From the NCBI RefSeq assembly GCF_000144645.1, contig NC_014377.1, forward strand, positions 1,364,001 through 1,428,000: a DNA stretch of 64,000 bases, in the 5' to 3' direction. Each line of letters opens with the position of its first letter. The stretch's first letter is position 1. The translations under genes were made by a program, and so were the position numbers. Under the pieces are notes generated by a model. That model was given only the letters and a program-made list of their open reading frames with translations, ran no database searches and was not told the DNA's origin. Shown here piece by piece: positions 1 through 9,038 of the stretch. The DNA comes from Thermosediminibacter oceani DSM 16646 (GTDB lineage: Bacteria; Bacillota; Thermosediminibacteria; Thermosediminibacterales; Thermosediminibacteraceae).

Positions 1-601
1 CTTTCAGATTAATTGAAAGCGGATTTAAAGGAATATTGAAGGTAGCGGCGGCTTCTCTTGCCATTCCGACGATGCTCAAACAATCGGGCCTGTTGGGAGT
101 TATTTCAAAGTCTATAACGACGTCCTCCAGCCCTATGTAATCCTTAATATCATTTCCTACCGGCGCATCCTCGGGCAGGATCAAAAGTCCGTTTTTCACG
201 TCTTCAGGCAATCCGCTGTCATCAAGCCCCAGTTCCTTCGCGGAACATAGCATTCCCTGCGATTCCAGCCCTTTTATACTTTGAACTTTGATCTCTATGC
301 CGCCTTCAATAACTGCTCCCGGCAGGGCAACCGCAACCCTATCGCCTTCTTTGATGTTCCGGGCTCCCGTAACTATCTGAAGCACCCGATGCCCGACATT
401 AACCTTTGTGACAAGCAACTTATCGGAATCGGGGTGCTTTCCGATTTTTATTATCTCGCCGACCACCACGCTTTTTATGTCACGCCCCGGATATTCTATA
501 CTTTCTGCATTTGAGCCCGACATGGTGAGCCTTCTCGCCAGTTCCTCCGGCCTGCCGTCGTAATTTACATATTCTCTCATCCATTTTAGAGATACCTTCA
601 T
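1..601 (-). CDS. pheT: Phenylalanyl-tRNA synthetase beta subunit, N-terminal part
   Basis: The first 200 codons of PheT are visible; the gene runs off the left edge of the window. PheT pairs with PheS (alpha2beta2) to charge tRNA-Phe in the cytoplasm, and it carries the tRNA-binding and editing domains. The translation starts MKVSLKWMREYVNY and continues into the EMAP/OB-like tRNA-binding domain at about residues 40-150, with the stretch VVVGEIIKIGKHPDSDKL. The ATG follows a GGGAGGG ribosome site and lies 17 bases after the pheS stop, so the two genes share one transcript controlled by the upstream T-box. Family assignment is secure; the editing domain lies outside the window. Confidence 0.96.
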   Translation of the reverse strand, partial: MKVSLKWMREYVNYDGRPEELARRLTMSGSNAESIEYPGRDIKSVVVGEIIKIGKHPDSDKLLVTKVNVGHRVLQIVTGARNIKEGDRVAVALPGAVIEGGIEIKVQSIKGLESQGMLCSAKELGLDDSGLPEDVKNGLLILPEDAPVGNDIKDYIGLEDVVIDFEITPNRPDCLSIVGMAREAAATFNIPLNPLSINLK

Positions 602-618
602 GGTCTTCCCTCCCTGAC

Positions 619-1635
619 CTAAAACTGTTCTAAAAAGCGCAGGTCGTTTTCGAAAAACAACCTCATATCGTTAATTTCGTATTTTAGCATGGCGATCCTC
701 TCTATCCCCATTCCGAAGGCAAATCCCGTCAATTCTTCCGGGTCATAGCCCGCGTTTTTCAACACATTGGGATGAACCATCCCGCAACCCAGTATCTCCA
801 GCCAACCCGTATAGGAGCACACCCTGCATCCTTTTCCATTGCAGGCTATGCAGGATATATCCATCTCGGCACTGGGCTCTGTAAAAGGAAAATAGCTGGG
901 CCTGAACCTCACCATCCTCTCTTCGCCATAGAATAATTTGGCAAAGGTTATCAACGTCCCCTTTAGGTCGGCCATGGTCACGTTTTTCCCGACCAGAAGC
1001 CCTTCCACCTGATGAAAGACGGGCGAATGCGTCGCATCAACCTCGTCGGAGCGGTAAACCCTACCCGGGACTATGACTTTAATCGGGGGCTTTCTGTTTT
1101 CCATAGTCCTGACCTGTACAGGCGATGTGTGTGTTCTCAGCAGAATATCTTCCGTTATATAGAAGGTATCCTGCATGTCTCTGGCCGGGTGGTCTTTAGG
1201 TATGTTAAGGGCTTCAAAGTTGTAATAATCCAGCTCTATTTCCGGCCCTTCCACTATCTCATACCCCAGCCCCATGAAAATTTCTTTTATTTCGTCCAAT
1301 ACCAGGGTAAGGGGATGTTTATGCCCTAGTGCCACTTTCGAGGGGATCGTTACGTCAATGGTCTCTCTCATTAGCCGTTCCTGCTTTAAGGCCTCTTTTA
1401 GTTCAAGGGATTTTCGGGAGAATTTTTCTTCAAGCATCTCTTTTATTTCGTTGGCCAGTTTACCTATCGCCGGTCTTTCTTCAGGTTTTAGGTCTGCCAT
1501 TCCCCTCAAGATAACGGTAAGCTTTCCTTTTTTGCCCAGGAATTTTATTTTCAAATCGTTCAACTCTTCCAGATTACCTACCCTTTCAAGAGCACGAAGA
1601 GCTTCTTCCTGCAAATTTATAAGTTCTTGCTTCAC
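619..1635 (-). CDS. pheS: Phenylalanyl-tRNA synthetase alpha subunit
   Basis: Catalytic subunit of phenylalanyl-tRNA synthetase, 338 aa, the usual family length. An N-terminal coiled coil (about residues 1-85) precedes the class II core, with motif 2 around [10 protein letters not shown] and motif 3 near [14 protein letters not shown]. The reading frame is open upstream to an ATG at 1689, but that ATG lies inside the T-box terminator. The GTG at 1633-1635, preceded by AGAGGAGGTAGAGGCG, is therefore the chosen start. The gene is followed closely by pheT. Expression should respond to uncharged tRNA-Phe through the leader. Confidence 0.97.
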   Translation of the reverse strand: MKQELINLQEEALRALERVGNLEELNDLKIKFLGKKGKLTVILRGMADLKPEERPAIGKLANEIKEMLEEKFSRKSLELKEALKQERLMRETIDVTIPSKVALGHKHPLTLVLDEIKEIFMGLGYEIVEGPEIELDYYNFEALNIPKDHPARDMQDTFYITEDILLRTHTSPVQVRTMENRKPPIKVIVPGRVYRSDEVDATHSPVFHQVEGLLVGKNVTMADLKGTLITFAKLFYGEERMVRFRPSYFPFTEPSAEMDISCIACNGKGCRVCSYTGWLEILGCGMVHPNVLKNAGYDPEELTGFAFGMGIERIAMLKYEINDMRLFFENDLRFLEQF

Positions 1636-1667
1636 CGCCTCTACCTCCTCTGAAATATAATTATATA

Positions 1668-2024
1668 CTAAAAAAGCTTTCGCCCCCACTCAGGGACGAA
1701 AGCTCACGCTCCCGTGGTACCACCCTTTTTCAGTTTATATCCGCAATAAACCCTCTTCTTCCTTTAACGGGGAAAACCGGAGAGGATTACTTAGATTCAA
1801 CCTCCCGGCTCCAGAGTGAACTTGGGCAGCTTCACCTTAAAAGAGCTTCCAGTCTACGGCTCTTTCTCCCTGAAAGGTTCCCCTGCCTACTCTCTCCTTC
1901 ATAGCCTTTCTATTGCAGAATTAGCCTTCTATATATCAGGTAAGCCACTACCGAACCCGTGGCTTCAAAAATACTCCAAAAAAAGTCGGCGGTCAGCACA
2001 AGACCACGCCCTTTCTCTTCGTTT
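1668..2024 (-). promoter_or_regulatory. T-box leader of pheST (probable UUC specifier)
   Basis: The minus strand carries the conserved T-box sequence GGTGGTACCACG at about 1709-1725. It is followed by a terminator hairpin (stem arms about 1675-1704) and a U-run at 1670-1675. A specifier codon UUC (Phe), in the context AAG-UUC-ACUCUGGAGC, fits at 1818-1820. T-box RNAs sense uncharged tRNA and release the terminator. The class is read directly; the specifier is inferred from context and from the downstream genes. Confidence 0.93.
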
Positions 2025-2030
2025 ACGATA

Positions 2031-2059
2031 ATTATAACACAGCTGCTTTAGTTTTACAA
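2031..2059 (-). promoter_or_regulatory. Sigma-A promoter of the pheST T-box transcript
   Basis: TTGTAA (2054-2059) and TATAAT (2031-2036) are separated by 17 bp and lie just upstream of the T-box leader, partly within the end of the preceding methyltransferase gene. Confidence 0.8.
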
Positions 2060-2851
2060 GGGAAAGGGGTGGTTTCTTTGGCGCACCGCTTCAAACAGCA
2101 CGATTCCGCCGGCTACTGCAACATTGAGAGATTCCGCCTTTCCAGGCATGGGAATTTTCACCACTTCGGTGGAGATTTTCAGGATTTCAGGTGAAACGCC
2201 CTCGGCTTCACTGCCGAACACCAGCACCACAGGGCCTGTTAAATCCGCGTCAAAATAGCTTTTTTCTGCACCGAGGTGGGTAACCACTATCTTCGCCCTT
2301 TTTTGGGATAACTCGTGTAGTACTACCGGAAGGTCTACTCCTTCAATGACCGGCAGGTGAAATATGGAACCCATGGTAGACCTTACTACCTTGGGGTTGT
2401 ATATATCGACACAGCCCTTGCCTGCCAGGATGCCGCTGGCACCTGCAGCGTCAGCCGTCCGGATAATGGTACCTATATTGCCCGGATCCTTAATTCCATC
2501 CAACGCCACAATCAGGAAGTTATCTTCATAAATGCTTGTCAGTTCATGGTTTTTCATCCTGACTACAGCCATTATGCCCTGTGGGGCTTCCGTATCCGAC
2601 AGAGTATCATATACCTTTCGCGGCACCTCATAGACCTTTATATTTTCGTATTCTTTTATTTTTTCTCTGTGCCGCTCTAAAAAGTCATCGGATACCACCA
2701 GAAATTCAACCAAGTAATCGGAATTCAACGCTTCTTCCGTTGCCCTGAGCCCTTCCACCAAAAAAAGCCCGTGCCTTTTCCTGTAATTTTTAAGCTGGGC
2801 CAGTGCCCGAATCATTTTAATTTGCCTTTTTGAAGGCAATTCAAGCATCAT
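2054..2851 (-). CDS. TrmH/SpoU-family RNA 2'-O-methyltransferase
   Basis: A 265-aa SPOUT methyltransferase expected to modify 23S rRNA or tRNA using S-adenosylmethionine. The N-terminal substrate-binding domain spans about residues 1-100 (FLVEGLRATEEAL). The C-terminal knotted SpoU domain carries the three family motifs LDGIKDPGNIGTIIRTADA, LVFGSEAEGVS and IPMPGKAESLNVAVAGG. The start overlaps the stop of the upstream RCK gene by four bases (ATGA), so the two are translationally coupled. A SpoU-type gene directly upstream of pheST is a common Firmicute arrangement (YsgA in Bacillus). The exact target nucleotide cannot be read from the sequence. Confidence 0.93.
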   Translation of the reverse strand: MMLELPSKRQIKMIRALAQLKNYRKRHGLFLVEGLRATEEALNSDYLVEFLVVSDDFLERHREKIKEYENIKVYEVPRKVYDTLSDTEAPQGIMAVVRMKNHELTSIYEDNFLIVALDGIKDPGNIGTIIRTADAAGASGILAGKGCVDIYNPKVVRSTMGSIFHLPVIEGVDLPVVLHELSQKRAKIVVTHLGAEKSYFDADLTGPVVLVFGSEAEGVSPEILKISTEVVKIPMPGKAESLNVAVAGGIVLFEAVRQRNHPFPL

Positions 2852-3498
2852 ATTCGGTCACCCAGAATGCATAAATTCTCTCCGGGGCCCAGAACTAACA
2901 ACGTATCTTCCTCCGAAAGAACTTCGTCGGGAGAAGGCATAATTTCAATCCAGCCGTTCTTTTTTATACCGAGGACGTTAATCCTGGAGCTCTGCGATAG
3001 ATTCAGCTCTCTAAGGGTCTTTCCTCTCATATCCCTGGTAACACCGATTTCCGCAAGGCAGGCATTTTCGGCCAGTTCTACAAAATTCCGTATATTATCA
3101 TACGGCAGGCTTTTTGCGATCCTGGAACCCATATCGCCTTCGGGGAAGATGACTACGTTGGCACCGACTTTTTTTAAAGCCCTGCTGTAAAGTTCGTTGT
3201 CGGTCTTGACGATTATCTTTTTTACACCCATCTCGTTCAGCATCATGGTGATTAAGACGCTCGCCTGAAAGTTTTGGCCGATACTTACTATTACTGCGTC
3301 GTAATTTTTTATTCCGAGGGCCTTCAGGGTCTCTTCCTTGGTCGCATCGGCGATGACGACATTATTTATGATTTCTGATAAATCCTTCACCCGGTCTTCG
3401 TCTTTATCAACCGCCAGAACCTCATACCCCAGCTTCATCAGGGTTGCTATTATACTGATCCCGAATGTGCTGAGGCCTATCACCACAAATTTTTTCAT
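2848..3498 (-). CDS. RCK (TrkA/KtrA-type) K+ channel regulatory subunit with a degenerate nucleotide loop
   Basis: A 216-aa cytoplasmic gating subunit for a Ktr/Trk potassium transporter. An N-terminal Rossmann RCK_N domain (about 1-130) is followed by an RCK_C ligand-binding domain (about 140-216). The glycine loop reads GLSTFG, where its neighbour (3513-4163) has GLGRFG, so the central glycine of GxGxxG is Ser10 here. Asp31 at the end of the second strand is kept. The gene lies 14 bases downstream of the first RCK gene and four bases into the methyltransferase gene. Two RCK paralogues next to one TrkH suggest a hetero-octameric ring, with this member perhaps binding nucleotide differently; that is inference. 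Confidence 0.92.
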   Translation of the reverse strand: MKKFVVIGLSTFGISIIATLMKLGYEVLAVDKDEDRVKDLSEIINNVVIADATKEETLKALGIKNYDAVIVSIGQNFQASVLITMMLNEMGVKKIIVKTDNELYSRALKKVGANVVIFPEGDMGSRIAKSLPYDNIRNFVELAENACLAEIGVTRDMRGKTLRELNLSQSSRINVLGIKKNGWIEIMPSPDEVLSEEDTLLVLGPGENLCILGDRI

Positions 3499-3512
3499 CA
3501 GAGTATCACCAG

Positions 3513-4163
3513 CTAAATGTATCTTTCAAGCTTTTCTATATCCTTGTTCTTGCCGACCACTACCAGAATATCTCCCTTTTTTATAAAATCCTCGGCCCCG
3601 GGAGATACGATAACATCTTCATTGCGCTTGATGGCCATCACGTTCAATCCATGCTTTACCCTCATATTTAATTCCCTCAGGGTCTTATCGTACCATTCGG
3701 GCAGGACTTTAATCTCCACTATGGAAAAATCAGGAGAAAGTTCTATATAGTCCAATATATTGGAAGAAACCAAATTATGAGCAACCCGTATACCCATATC
3801 CCTCTCGGGGAATACCACCCGATCGGCTCCGATTTTATACAGCACCTTCCCGTGTAAATCGTTCTGGGCTTTAGCCACGACGTATTTCAATCCCATCTCC
3901 TTTAGAATCAGGGTAATTAATATGCTAGCCTGAATATCGTCGCCTATGCTAACTATGCCGACATCGAAGTTTCTGATCCCGAGGGCTTTTAGCGTATTCT
4001 CATCGGTTGCATCGGCCTGGACCGCATGCGTGATACTATCAGCCAGAGACTGTACTATTTCCTCATTGCTGTCTATCCCCAATACATCATAGCCGAGTTT
4101 GTAAAGCGTTCTCGCAACACTCGATCCGAATCTCCCCAAGCCTATTACTACAAACTGTTTCAA
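3513..4163 (-). CDS. KtrA/TrkA-type K+ uptake regulatory subunit
   Basis: A 216-aa RCK protein with a canonical GLGRFG loop at residues 8-13, Asp31 for ribose binding, an RCK_N domain to about residue 130 and an RCK_C domain to the end. Such subunits form a ring that binds ATP/ADP or NAD(H) and gates the membrane subunit KtrB. The gene follows ktrB by 18 bases, and the second, degenerate RCK gene comes after it. The order ktrB, RCK, RCK reads as one operon. Confidence 0.94.
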   Translation of the reverse strand: MKQFVVIGLGRFGSSVARTLYKLGYDVLGIDSNEEIVQSLADSITHAVQADATDENTLKALGIRNFDVGIVSIGDDIQASILITLILKEMGLKYVVAKAQNDLHGKVLYKIGADRVVFPERDMGIRVAHNLVSSNILDYIELSPDFSIVEIKVLPEWYDKTLRELNMRVKHGLNVMAIKRNEDVIVSPGAEDFIKKGDILVVVGKNKDIEKLERYI

Positions 4164-4181
4164 ATCAGTCGCCTCCTGTTA

Positions 4182-5501
4182 TTAGCCAACCAATATTCTC
4201 TCTTCAGGATATTTCATTATAGCCGTTTTCTTTTTGCTGGCCAGGGCCAGCGCGATCGTGAGCGGACCTACCCTCCCGCTGAACATAGTTAAGATAATAA
4301 GCACTTTCCCGGCATCGCTCAGGTGCGGTGTGATCCCCAGGGTTAAACCTACAGTTCCAAAGGCCGACACAGTTTCGAATAGTATAGACATAAAATCGGC
4401 CCTCTCTGTAATCGTGAGCAAAAACGAAACGGTAAGGACTAGTAAAAGCGCTATTAACATTATTACGACAGCCTTAAACAGGTTATCCATGGGAATGCGC
4501 CTTTTATATATTTCAACATTTTCCTTAGATGTAATTACCGAATATATCATCATTAAAACTAAAGCAAAAGTGGAAGTTTTTACACCGCCGCCTGTAGAAC
4601 CCGGAGAAGCACCGATGAACATGAGGAAAATCGTAAAGTATTTGGCGGCCAGCGACATATCAGACAAACTTATTGTATTAAATCCTGCGGTCCTTGGTGT
4701 TACCGACTGAAAAGCTGCTGCCAGTATTTTTCCTGCCGGCGAAAGACTACCGAGGGTCTTGGGGTTTGTGTGCTCAAGGGCATATATAACCAGAAAACCT
4801 ACCACCAGAAGAAGCCCCGTCATGGTTAGTACCACTTTTGAATGAAGGCTCAGCTTGTAAATATTTCTTGTGGTAAATACGTCGTATATTACCGAGAACC
4901 CCAGACCTCCAAAAATAATCAGGGCCATTATCACGATATTTACTAATGGATCCTCGACAAAGGGAGTAAGACTTTTGAAGTCCCCTATAAGGTCAAATCC
5001 TGCGTTGTTAAACGCCGACACCCCGTGGAATATTCCGTAATATATCCCCCTAGGTACTCCGTAAATCCTAGAAAAACGCAGAGAAAGGAGCAGGGCTCCA
5101 ACAGCCTCGAATATCAGGGTTGTAAAAATGATGTACCTGGTTAGCTTCACTACCCCGGCGAGAGTCAGCTGATTTAACGCTTCCTGCATGACCAAGCGCT
5201 CTCTCAAAGTGATCCTCTTGCCCAGGATTAGAAATATTAACGTGGTCATCGTCATGAATCCCAGGCCGCCTATTTGTATGAGAAGCATTATTACGATTTG
5301 TCCGAACAGAGAATACTGAGTATAGGTATCTACCACCACGAGCCCGGTCACGCACACAGCTGATGTAGCTGTAAAAAGAGCGTTTAAAAATCCCACAGTC
5401 TCACCGTTTCTAGAGGCCACGGGCAGCGAAAGTAGAACGGTACCTACAAGGATAACCGTAGCAAATCCCAGAACGAGTATTTGAGCGGGTCTTAATTTCA
5501 A
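4182..5501 (-). CDS. ktrB: KtrB/TrkH-type potassium transporter, membrane subunit
   Basis: A 439-aa polytopic membrane protein made of four M1-P-M2 repeats, like a fused K+ channel tetramer. The P-loop filter glycines are seen in ATSAVCVTGLV, SAFNNAGFDL, SVTPRTAGFNT and SAFGTVGL, which is the TrkH/KtrB signature. It moves K+ with Na+ or H+ coupling under control of the two RCK subunits encoded just downstream. The length matches KtrB (about 440-450 aa) rather than the longer proteobacterial TrkH. Confidence 0.95.
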   Translation of the reverse strand: MKLRPAQILVLGFATVILVGTVLLSLPVASRNGETVGFLNALFTATSAVCVTGLVVVDTYTQYSLFGQIVIMLLIQIGGLGFMTMTTLIFLILGKRITLRERLVMQEALNQLTLAGVVKLTRYIIFTTLIFEAVGALLLSLRFSRIYGVPRGIYYGIFHGVSAFNNAGFDLIGDFKSLTPFVEDPLVNIVIMALIIFGGLGFSVIYDVFTTRNIYKLSLHSKVVLTMTGLLLVVGFLVIYALEHTNPKTLGSLSPAGKILAAAFQSVTPRTAGFNTISLSDMSLAAKYFTIFLMFIGASPGSTGGGVKTSTFALVLMMIYSVITSKENVEIYKRRIPMDNLFKAVVIMLIALLLVLTVSFLLTITERADFMSILFETVSAFGTVGLTLGITPHLSDAGKVLIILTMFSGRVGPLTIALALASKKKTAIMKYPEERILVG

Positions 5502-5551
5502 CCGAAGGCCAACTGAGATCGCTTTGATTTTCGATCGCCTCCTAAAAGTTT

Positions 5552-5576
5552 AAAAAGCGACCGAAGCCGCTTTTTA
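5552..5576 (-). terminator. Rho-independent terminator after rplT
   Basis: On the minus strand, AAAAAGCGGC-TTCG-GTCGCTTTTT forms a UUCG-capped stem ending in a U-run. It begins at the rplT stop codon and closes the infC-rpmI-rplT operon ahead of ktrB. Confidence 0.8.
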
Positions 5577-5930
5577 TTTTATGTTAGCTTTAGCAATTTC
5601 TACGAGTTGTGTAAATCCACCTTGATCGTGTATGGCCATTTCGGCTAACATTTTACGGTTTATCTGGACACCCGCTTTTTTGAGGCCATTTATAAATTTG
5701 CTGTAAGACAGGCCGTTGGCTCTGGCGGCTGCATTTATTCTCGTAATCCAGAGCTTCCTGAAATCGCGCTTTTTCAGCTTACGGCCCACATAAGCATACA
5801 TCAGGGATTTTAAAACCGCCTGATTGGCTATTTTAAACCGCTTACTTTTTGCCCCATAATACCCTTTCGCGAGCTTTAAAATCTTTTTATGCCTTCTGCG
5901 CGCTGTAACACCCTTTTTTACTCTTGCCAT
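5574..5930 (-). CDS. rplT: Ribosomal protein bL20
   Basis: A 118-aa basic protein starting [19 protein letters not shown], the usual L20 length and N-terminal extension. It is an early assembly protein of the 50S subunit and, in Firmicutes, the autogenous repressor of its operon through the leader RNA. Last gene of infC-rpmI-rplT, 19 bases after rpmI. Confidence 0.98.
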   Translation of the reverse strand: MARVKKGVTARRRHKKILKLAKGYYGAKSKRFKIANQAVLKSLMYAYVGRKLKKRDFRKLWITRINAAARANGLSYSKFINGLKKAGVQINRKMLAEMAIHDQGGFTQLVEIAKANIK

Positions 5931-5949
5931 ATCCTATCCCCTCCAAAGT

Positions 5950-6147
5950 TTACTTGTATGGAATGAGCTGTTTGATGCGCTTGTAGTCGGCTTTGCTTAC
6001 AAAGGCAGGTTTTCTCAAGTGCCTCTTCCTCTTTTGGGACTTGTGAGCCAGAAGGTGGCTTTTATTTGCCTTGGCTCTTTTAATTTTCCCCTTTTTCGTA
6101 AGATCAAATCTCTTGGCAGCACCCCTGTGAGTCTTTATTTTTGGCAT
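5950..6147 (-). CDS. rpmI: Ribosomal protein bL35
   Basis: A 65-aa very basic 50S protein starting [14 protein letters not shown], the L35 signature. It lies between infC and rplT in the canonical order, only six bases after the infC stop. Confidence 0.98.
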   Translation of the reverse strand: MPKIKTHRGAAKRFDLTKKGKIKRAKANKSHLLAHKSQKRKRHLRKPAFVSKADYKRIKQLIPYK

Positions 6148-6153
6148 GTATCT

Positions 6154-6684
6154 TCACTCCTTAGACGTATTTTGTTTTGGAGAAAGTATCATAACCATGT
6201 TTCTCCCCTCGATAACCGGGGGTTTTTCTACTATACCCTTTTCCTTGACGCTATCCGCTAGCCTTTTGAGGACTTCCTCCCCCAGCTGTGTGTGAGTGAT
6301 CTCCCTACCCCTGAATCTTATAGTGACCTTCACCTTGTTGCCGTCATCTAGAAACCTGAGGGCATTTTTAACCCTGACCTGGAAGTCGTGCTCCTCTATA
6401 TTGGGGCTCATACGGATTTCCTTTATGCTGATGACCTTCTGATTCTTCCTGGCTTCTTTTTCCCTCTTGCTCTGCTCGTACTTGTACTTGCCGTAGTCCA
6501 TTATCTTGCAGACAGGCGGTTTCGCCTGGGGAGCCACCTTAACCAGATCAAGCTGTCTTTCCTGCGCGATCTTTAAGGCTTCTTTCAGCGGCATTATACC
6601 CAGCTGTTTCCCGTCGACGTCGATAACCCTAACCTCCCGGGCCTTTATTTCGTAATTGACCTCCAGTTCTTTTTCTTTGGTAAT
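6154..6684 (-). CDS. infC: Translation initiation factor IF-3 with an AUU start
   Basis: A 176-aa IF-3: N-terminal domain about 1-75 (VNYEIKAREVRVID), lysine-rich linker, and a C-terminal domain with KEIRMSPNIEEHDFQVRVK. It binds the 30S subunit and proofreads initiator tRNA and the start codon. The best start is ATT at 6682-6684, eight bases after a GGAGG. The GTG nearby overlaps that same ribosome site and the longer upstream frame passes through the leader terminator. infC of E. coli and many bacteria uses AUU so that IF-3 represses its own translation, and the same is inferred here. Confidence 0.95.
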   Translation of the reverse strand: MTKEKELEVNYEIKAREVRVIDVDGKQLGIMPLKEALKIAQERQLDLVKVAPQAKPPVCKIMDYGKYKYEQSKREKEARKNQKVISIKEIRMSPNIEEHDFQVRVKNALRFLDDGNKVKVTIRFRGREITHTQLGEEVLKRLADSVKEKGIVEKPPVIEGRNMVMILSPKQNTSKE

Positions 6685-6835
6685 ACTGTTCACCTCCAAA
6701 GATAAATAAATAAAAGGGCAGGAAGAATCCACCTGCCCTAATTGCCATAGAGACCTTATAGGCTTTCGCCATAAGGTGAGAAGATGAATTCTTCTGCTTT
6801 TCAAGTACTCTTTATTTCGTTTTTAATATCACGTT
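6685..6835 (-). promoter_or_regulatory. L20-type leader of infC-rpmI-rplT with attenuator
   Basis: About 150 bases of structured 5' leader contain a stem-forming element around 6750-6790 (CACCTTATGG with CCTATAAGGT). An intrinsic terminator follows (GGGCAGG arm at 6732-6738 pairing with 6716-6722, then a U-rich run to 6706) just before the infC ribosome site. This matches the position and layout of the Firmicute L20 leader, in which L20 mimics rRNA binding and promotes termination. The class is inferred from context and layout. Confidence 0.75.
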
Positions 6836-6839
6836 ATTT

Positions 6840-6869
6840 AATATATCACACGGTATTTAACTATGTCAA
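6840..6869 (-). promoter_or_regulatory. Sigma-A promoter of infC operon
   Basis: TTGACA (6864-6869) and TATATT (6840-6845) with an 18-bp spacer, directly upstream of the leader and downstream of the thrS stop. Confidence 0.75.
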
Positions 6870-6880
6870 TTATTTTGTAT

Positions 6881-8794
6881 TTATTCCTTATTTTTAATCC
6901 GTGTTGTTACCTCTTCGATGAAATCTTTCAAGCTCTTCATCCCCACATCGCCCTTTTCGCGGACCCTCACCGAAACCGTGCCTTCGGCAGCTTCCTTCTC
7001 GCCCACAATCAGCATGTAAGGTATCTTCTGCAATTGGGCTTCTCTGATCTTATAGCCGATCTTCTCGTTTCTTTCGTCCAGTTCCACCCTGATATCACTG
7101 TTCTCCAGTTCAGCTGTTACCTTACGGGCGTAGTCCATGAATTTTTCGCTTATGGGGAGCACTTTGACCTGAATCGGTGCGAGCCATACCGGAAAAGCTC
7201 CTGCGTAGTGTTCTATAAGTATTCCGATAAAGCGTTCCAGACTGCCGAAAATGGTGCGGTGAATCATCACAGGCCTGTGCTTTTCTCCATCCGGACCGAT
7301 GTATGTAAGGTCGAAGCGCTCCGGCATCATGAAATCCAGCTGTATCGTACCGCACTGCCAGGTACGCCCTATGCTATCCTTTAAATGAAAGTCTATTTTT
7401 GGCCCGTAAAAAGCTCCATCACCTTCATTTATCCTATAAGGAAGCCCTTTTTTGTCCAGAGCGTTCTTCAAGGCGGCAGTAGCCCTTTCCCATAGTTCAT
7501 CGGGGCCCATGGAATTTTCGGGTCTGGTGGACAGCTCCACATGGTAGTCGAAACCGAAGATTCTGTATATATGGTCGGCCAGATTTATTACCTCTAAAAT
7601 CTCTTGTTCGATCTGCGAAGGCATCATATATATGTGGGCATCATCCTGGGTAAAGCTCCTTACCCTCATGAGGCCGTGCAGCACGCCGGAAAGTTCGTGC
7701 CTGTGAACCAGACCCAATTCCGCCAATTTCAGCGGGAGCTCCCTGTAGCTGTGAACATCACTCTTGTAAACCAGTATACCTCCGGGACAATTCATGGGCT
7801 TTATGGCGTAGCCTTCACCGTCAATCTGCGTAAAGTACATATTGGTCTTATAGTGGTCCCAGTGCCCAGAGCGCTTCCACAACTCCTCGTTTAATATGAT
7901 GGGTGTTTTGATTTCCTGGTATCCCCTCTTTTGGTGCTCCTTTCTCCAGAAATCTATCAACGTGTTCCACAGCACCATACCCTTGGGATGGAAGAACGGA
8001 AATCCCGGCCCTTCTTCGTGCATGCTGAAGAGCCCTAGCTCCTTTCCGAGCTTTCTGTGGTCCCTCTTTTTAGCTTCTTCCAGTTTCTTGAGGTACTCAT
8101 CCAGCATGGATTTTTTGGGGAACGATGTGCCGTAAATCCTCTGGAGCATCTTGTTGCGCGAGTCGCCCTTCCAGTAGGCTCCCGCAAGGCTTGTCAACTT
8201 GAAGGCCTTTATTCTCCCCGTGGAAGGTATATGAGGACCGGCACACAGGTCGATGAATTCACCGTTTTTATAAAAACTTATCTTAGCATCATCGGGCAGA
8301 TTTTCAACCAATTCGACCTTGTACGGTTCTCCCATCTCCTTTAATATTTTAACGGCCTCTTCCCTAGATACTTCCATCCGGATAAAGGGCTGGTCTTCGG
8401 CTACTATCTTCTCCATTTCCTTTTCGATTCTCTCCAGGTCTTCCGGAGTAAAACTCTCATCTCTGTCAAAATCGTAGTAAAAACCCTCTTCAATAGAAGG
8501 TCCGATAGCGAGCTTTACATTCGGGAAAAGCCTCTTCACGGCCTGGGCCATAACGTGAGATGTACTGTGTCTGAACGCATCCTTTCCCTCTTCGTCTTCA
8601 AAGGTAAGTATTTCAACACTTGAATCTTCTTCTATCCGATGGTTCAGGTCCACGATAACGCCGTTAACCTTAGCCACGAGGGCCTCCTTCGCAAGCCTCG
8701 GCCCCAAGTCTTGGGCTATATCCATCACTGTGACCCCTTTAGGATAAACCCTCTCCTCATTTCCTTTCAACACGACTTTAACCGTTTCCTGCAT
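6881..8794 (-). CDS. thrS: Threonyl-tRNA synthetase
   Basis: A 637-aa class II synthetase in the usual order: TGS domain (about 1-62), the HxxxH editing domain with RHSTSHVMAQA (about 65-240), the catalytic core with motif 2 RHELSGVLHGLMRVR and motif 3 IHRTIFGSLERFIG, and a C-terminal anticodon-binding domain (about 535-637). It charges tRNA-Thr and edits Ser-tRNA-Thr in the cytoplasm. A T-box leader precedes it. The order ytxC, thrS, infC, rpmI, rplT resembles Bacillus, here with a DUF445 gene and an insertion sequence in between. Confidence 0.98.
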   Translation of the reverse strand: MQETVKVVLKGNEERVYPKGVTVMDIAQDLGPRLAKEALVAKVNGVIVDLNHRIEEDSSVEILTFEDEEGKDAFRHSTSHVMAQAVKRLFPNVKLAIGPSIEEGFYYDFDRDESFTPEDLERIEKEMEKIVAEDQPFIRMEVSREEAVKILKEMGEPYKVELVENLPDDAKISFYKNGEFIDLCAGPHIPSTGRIKAFKLTSLAGAYWKGDSRNKMLQRIYGTSFPKKSMLDEYLKKLEEAKKRDHRKLGKELGLFSMHEEGPGFPFFHPKGMVLWNTLIDFWRKEHQKRGYQEIKTPIILNEELWKRSGHWDHYKTNMYFTQIDGEGYAIKPMNCPGGILVYKSDVHSYRELPLKLAELGLVHRHELSGVLHGLMRVRSFTQDDAHIYMMPSQIEQEILEVINLADHIYRIFGFDYHVELSTRPENSMGPDELWERATAALKNALDKKGLPYRINEGDGAFYGPKIDFHLKDSIGRTWQCGTIQLDFMMPERFDLTYIGPDGEKHRPVMIHRTIFGSLERFIGILIEHYAGAFPVWLAPIQVKVLPISEKFMDYARKVTAELENSDIRVELDERNEKIGYKIREAQLQKIPYMLIVGEKEAAEGTVSVRVREKGDVGMKSLKDFIEEVTTRIKNKE

Positions 8795-8829
8795 CGTTTC
8801 CCCCTCTTTCCGATTAATTGGTCAAAATC

Positions 8830-9030
8830 GAAAAACCTCTCGCCCCGAAAGGGACGAGAGGTTGCTCCCGTGGTTCCACCCTAATTGAAACTCTTTATGG
8901 CATAAAGATGCCGTCTTAGGACTCCGAGGTGGTCTTCAGCTTACTATTCTCAGGGCTTTTCCAGCTACCGGCCCCTCTCTGGGAGAAATCATAAGCCTAC
9001 TCTTCTCTTCACCGTCCGCATATTTTTGAT
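8830..9030 (-). promoter_or_regulatory. T-box leader of thrS (probable ACC specifier)
   Basis: The minus strand has the T-box GGGTGGAACCACGGGAGC at 8864-8881, followed by a terminator hairpin at 8834-8863 (AACCTCTCG with CGAGAGGTT) and a U-run. A specifier ACC (Thr) fits at 8931-8933 in the context AAG-ACC-ACCUCGGAG, the same spacing as in the pheST leader. Confidence 0.93.
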
Positions 9031-9038
9031 TTTTATCT

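Noticed and set aside
1636-1689. In-frame ATG extending PheS by 18 residues
   Set aside because: It lies in the T-box terminator, has no ribosome site, and would give an abnormal N-terminus.
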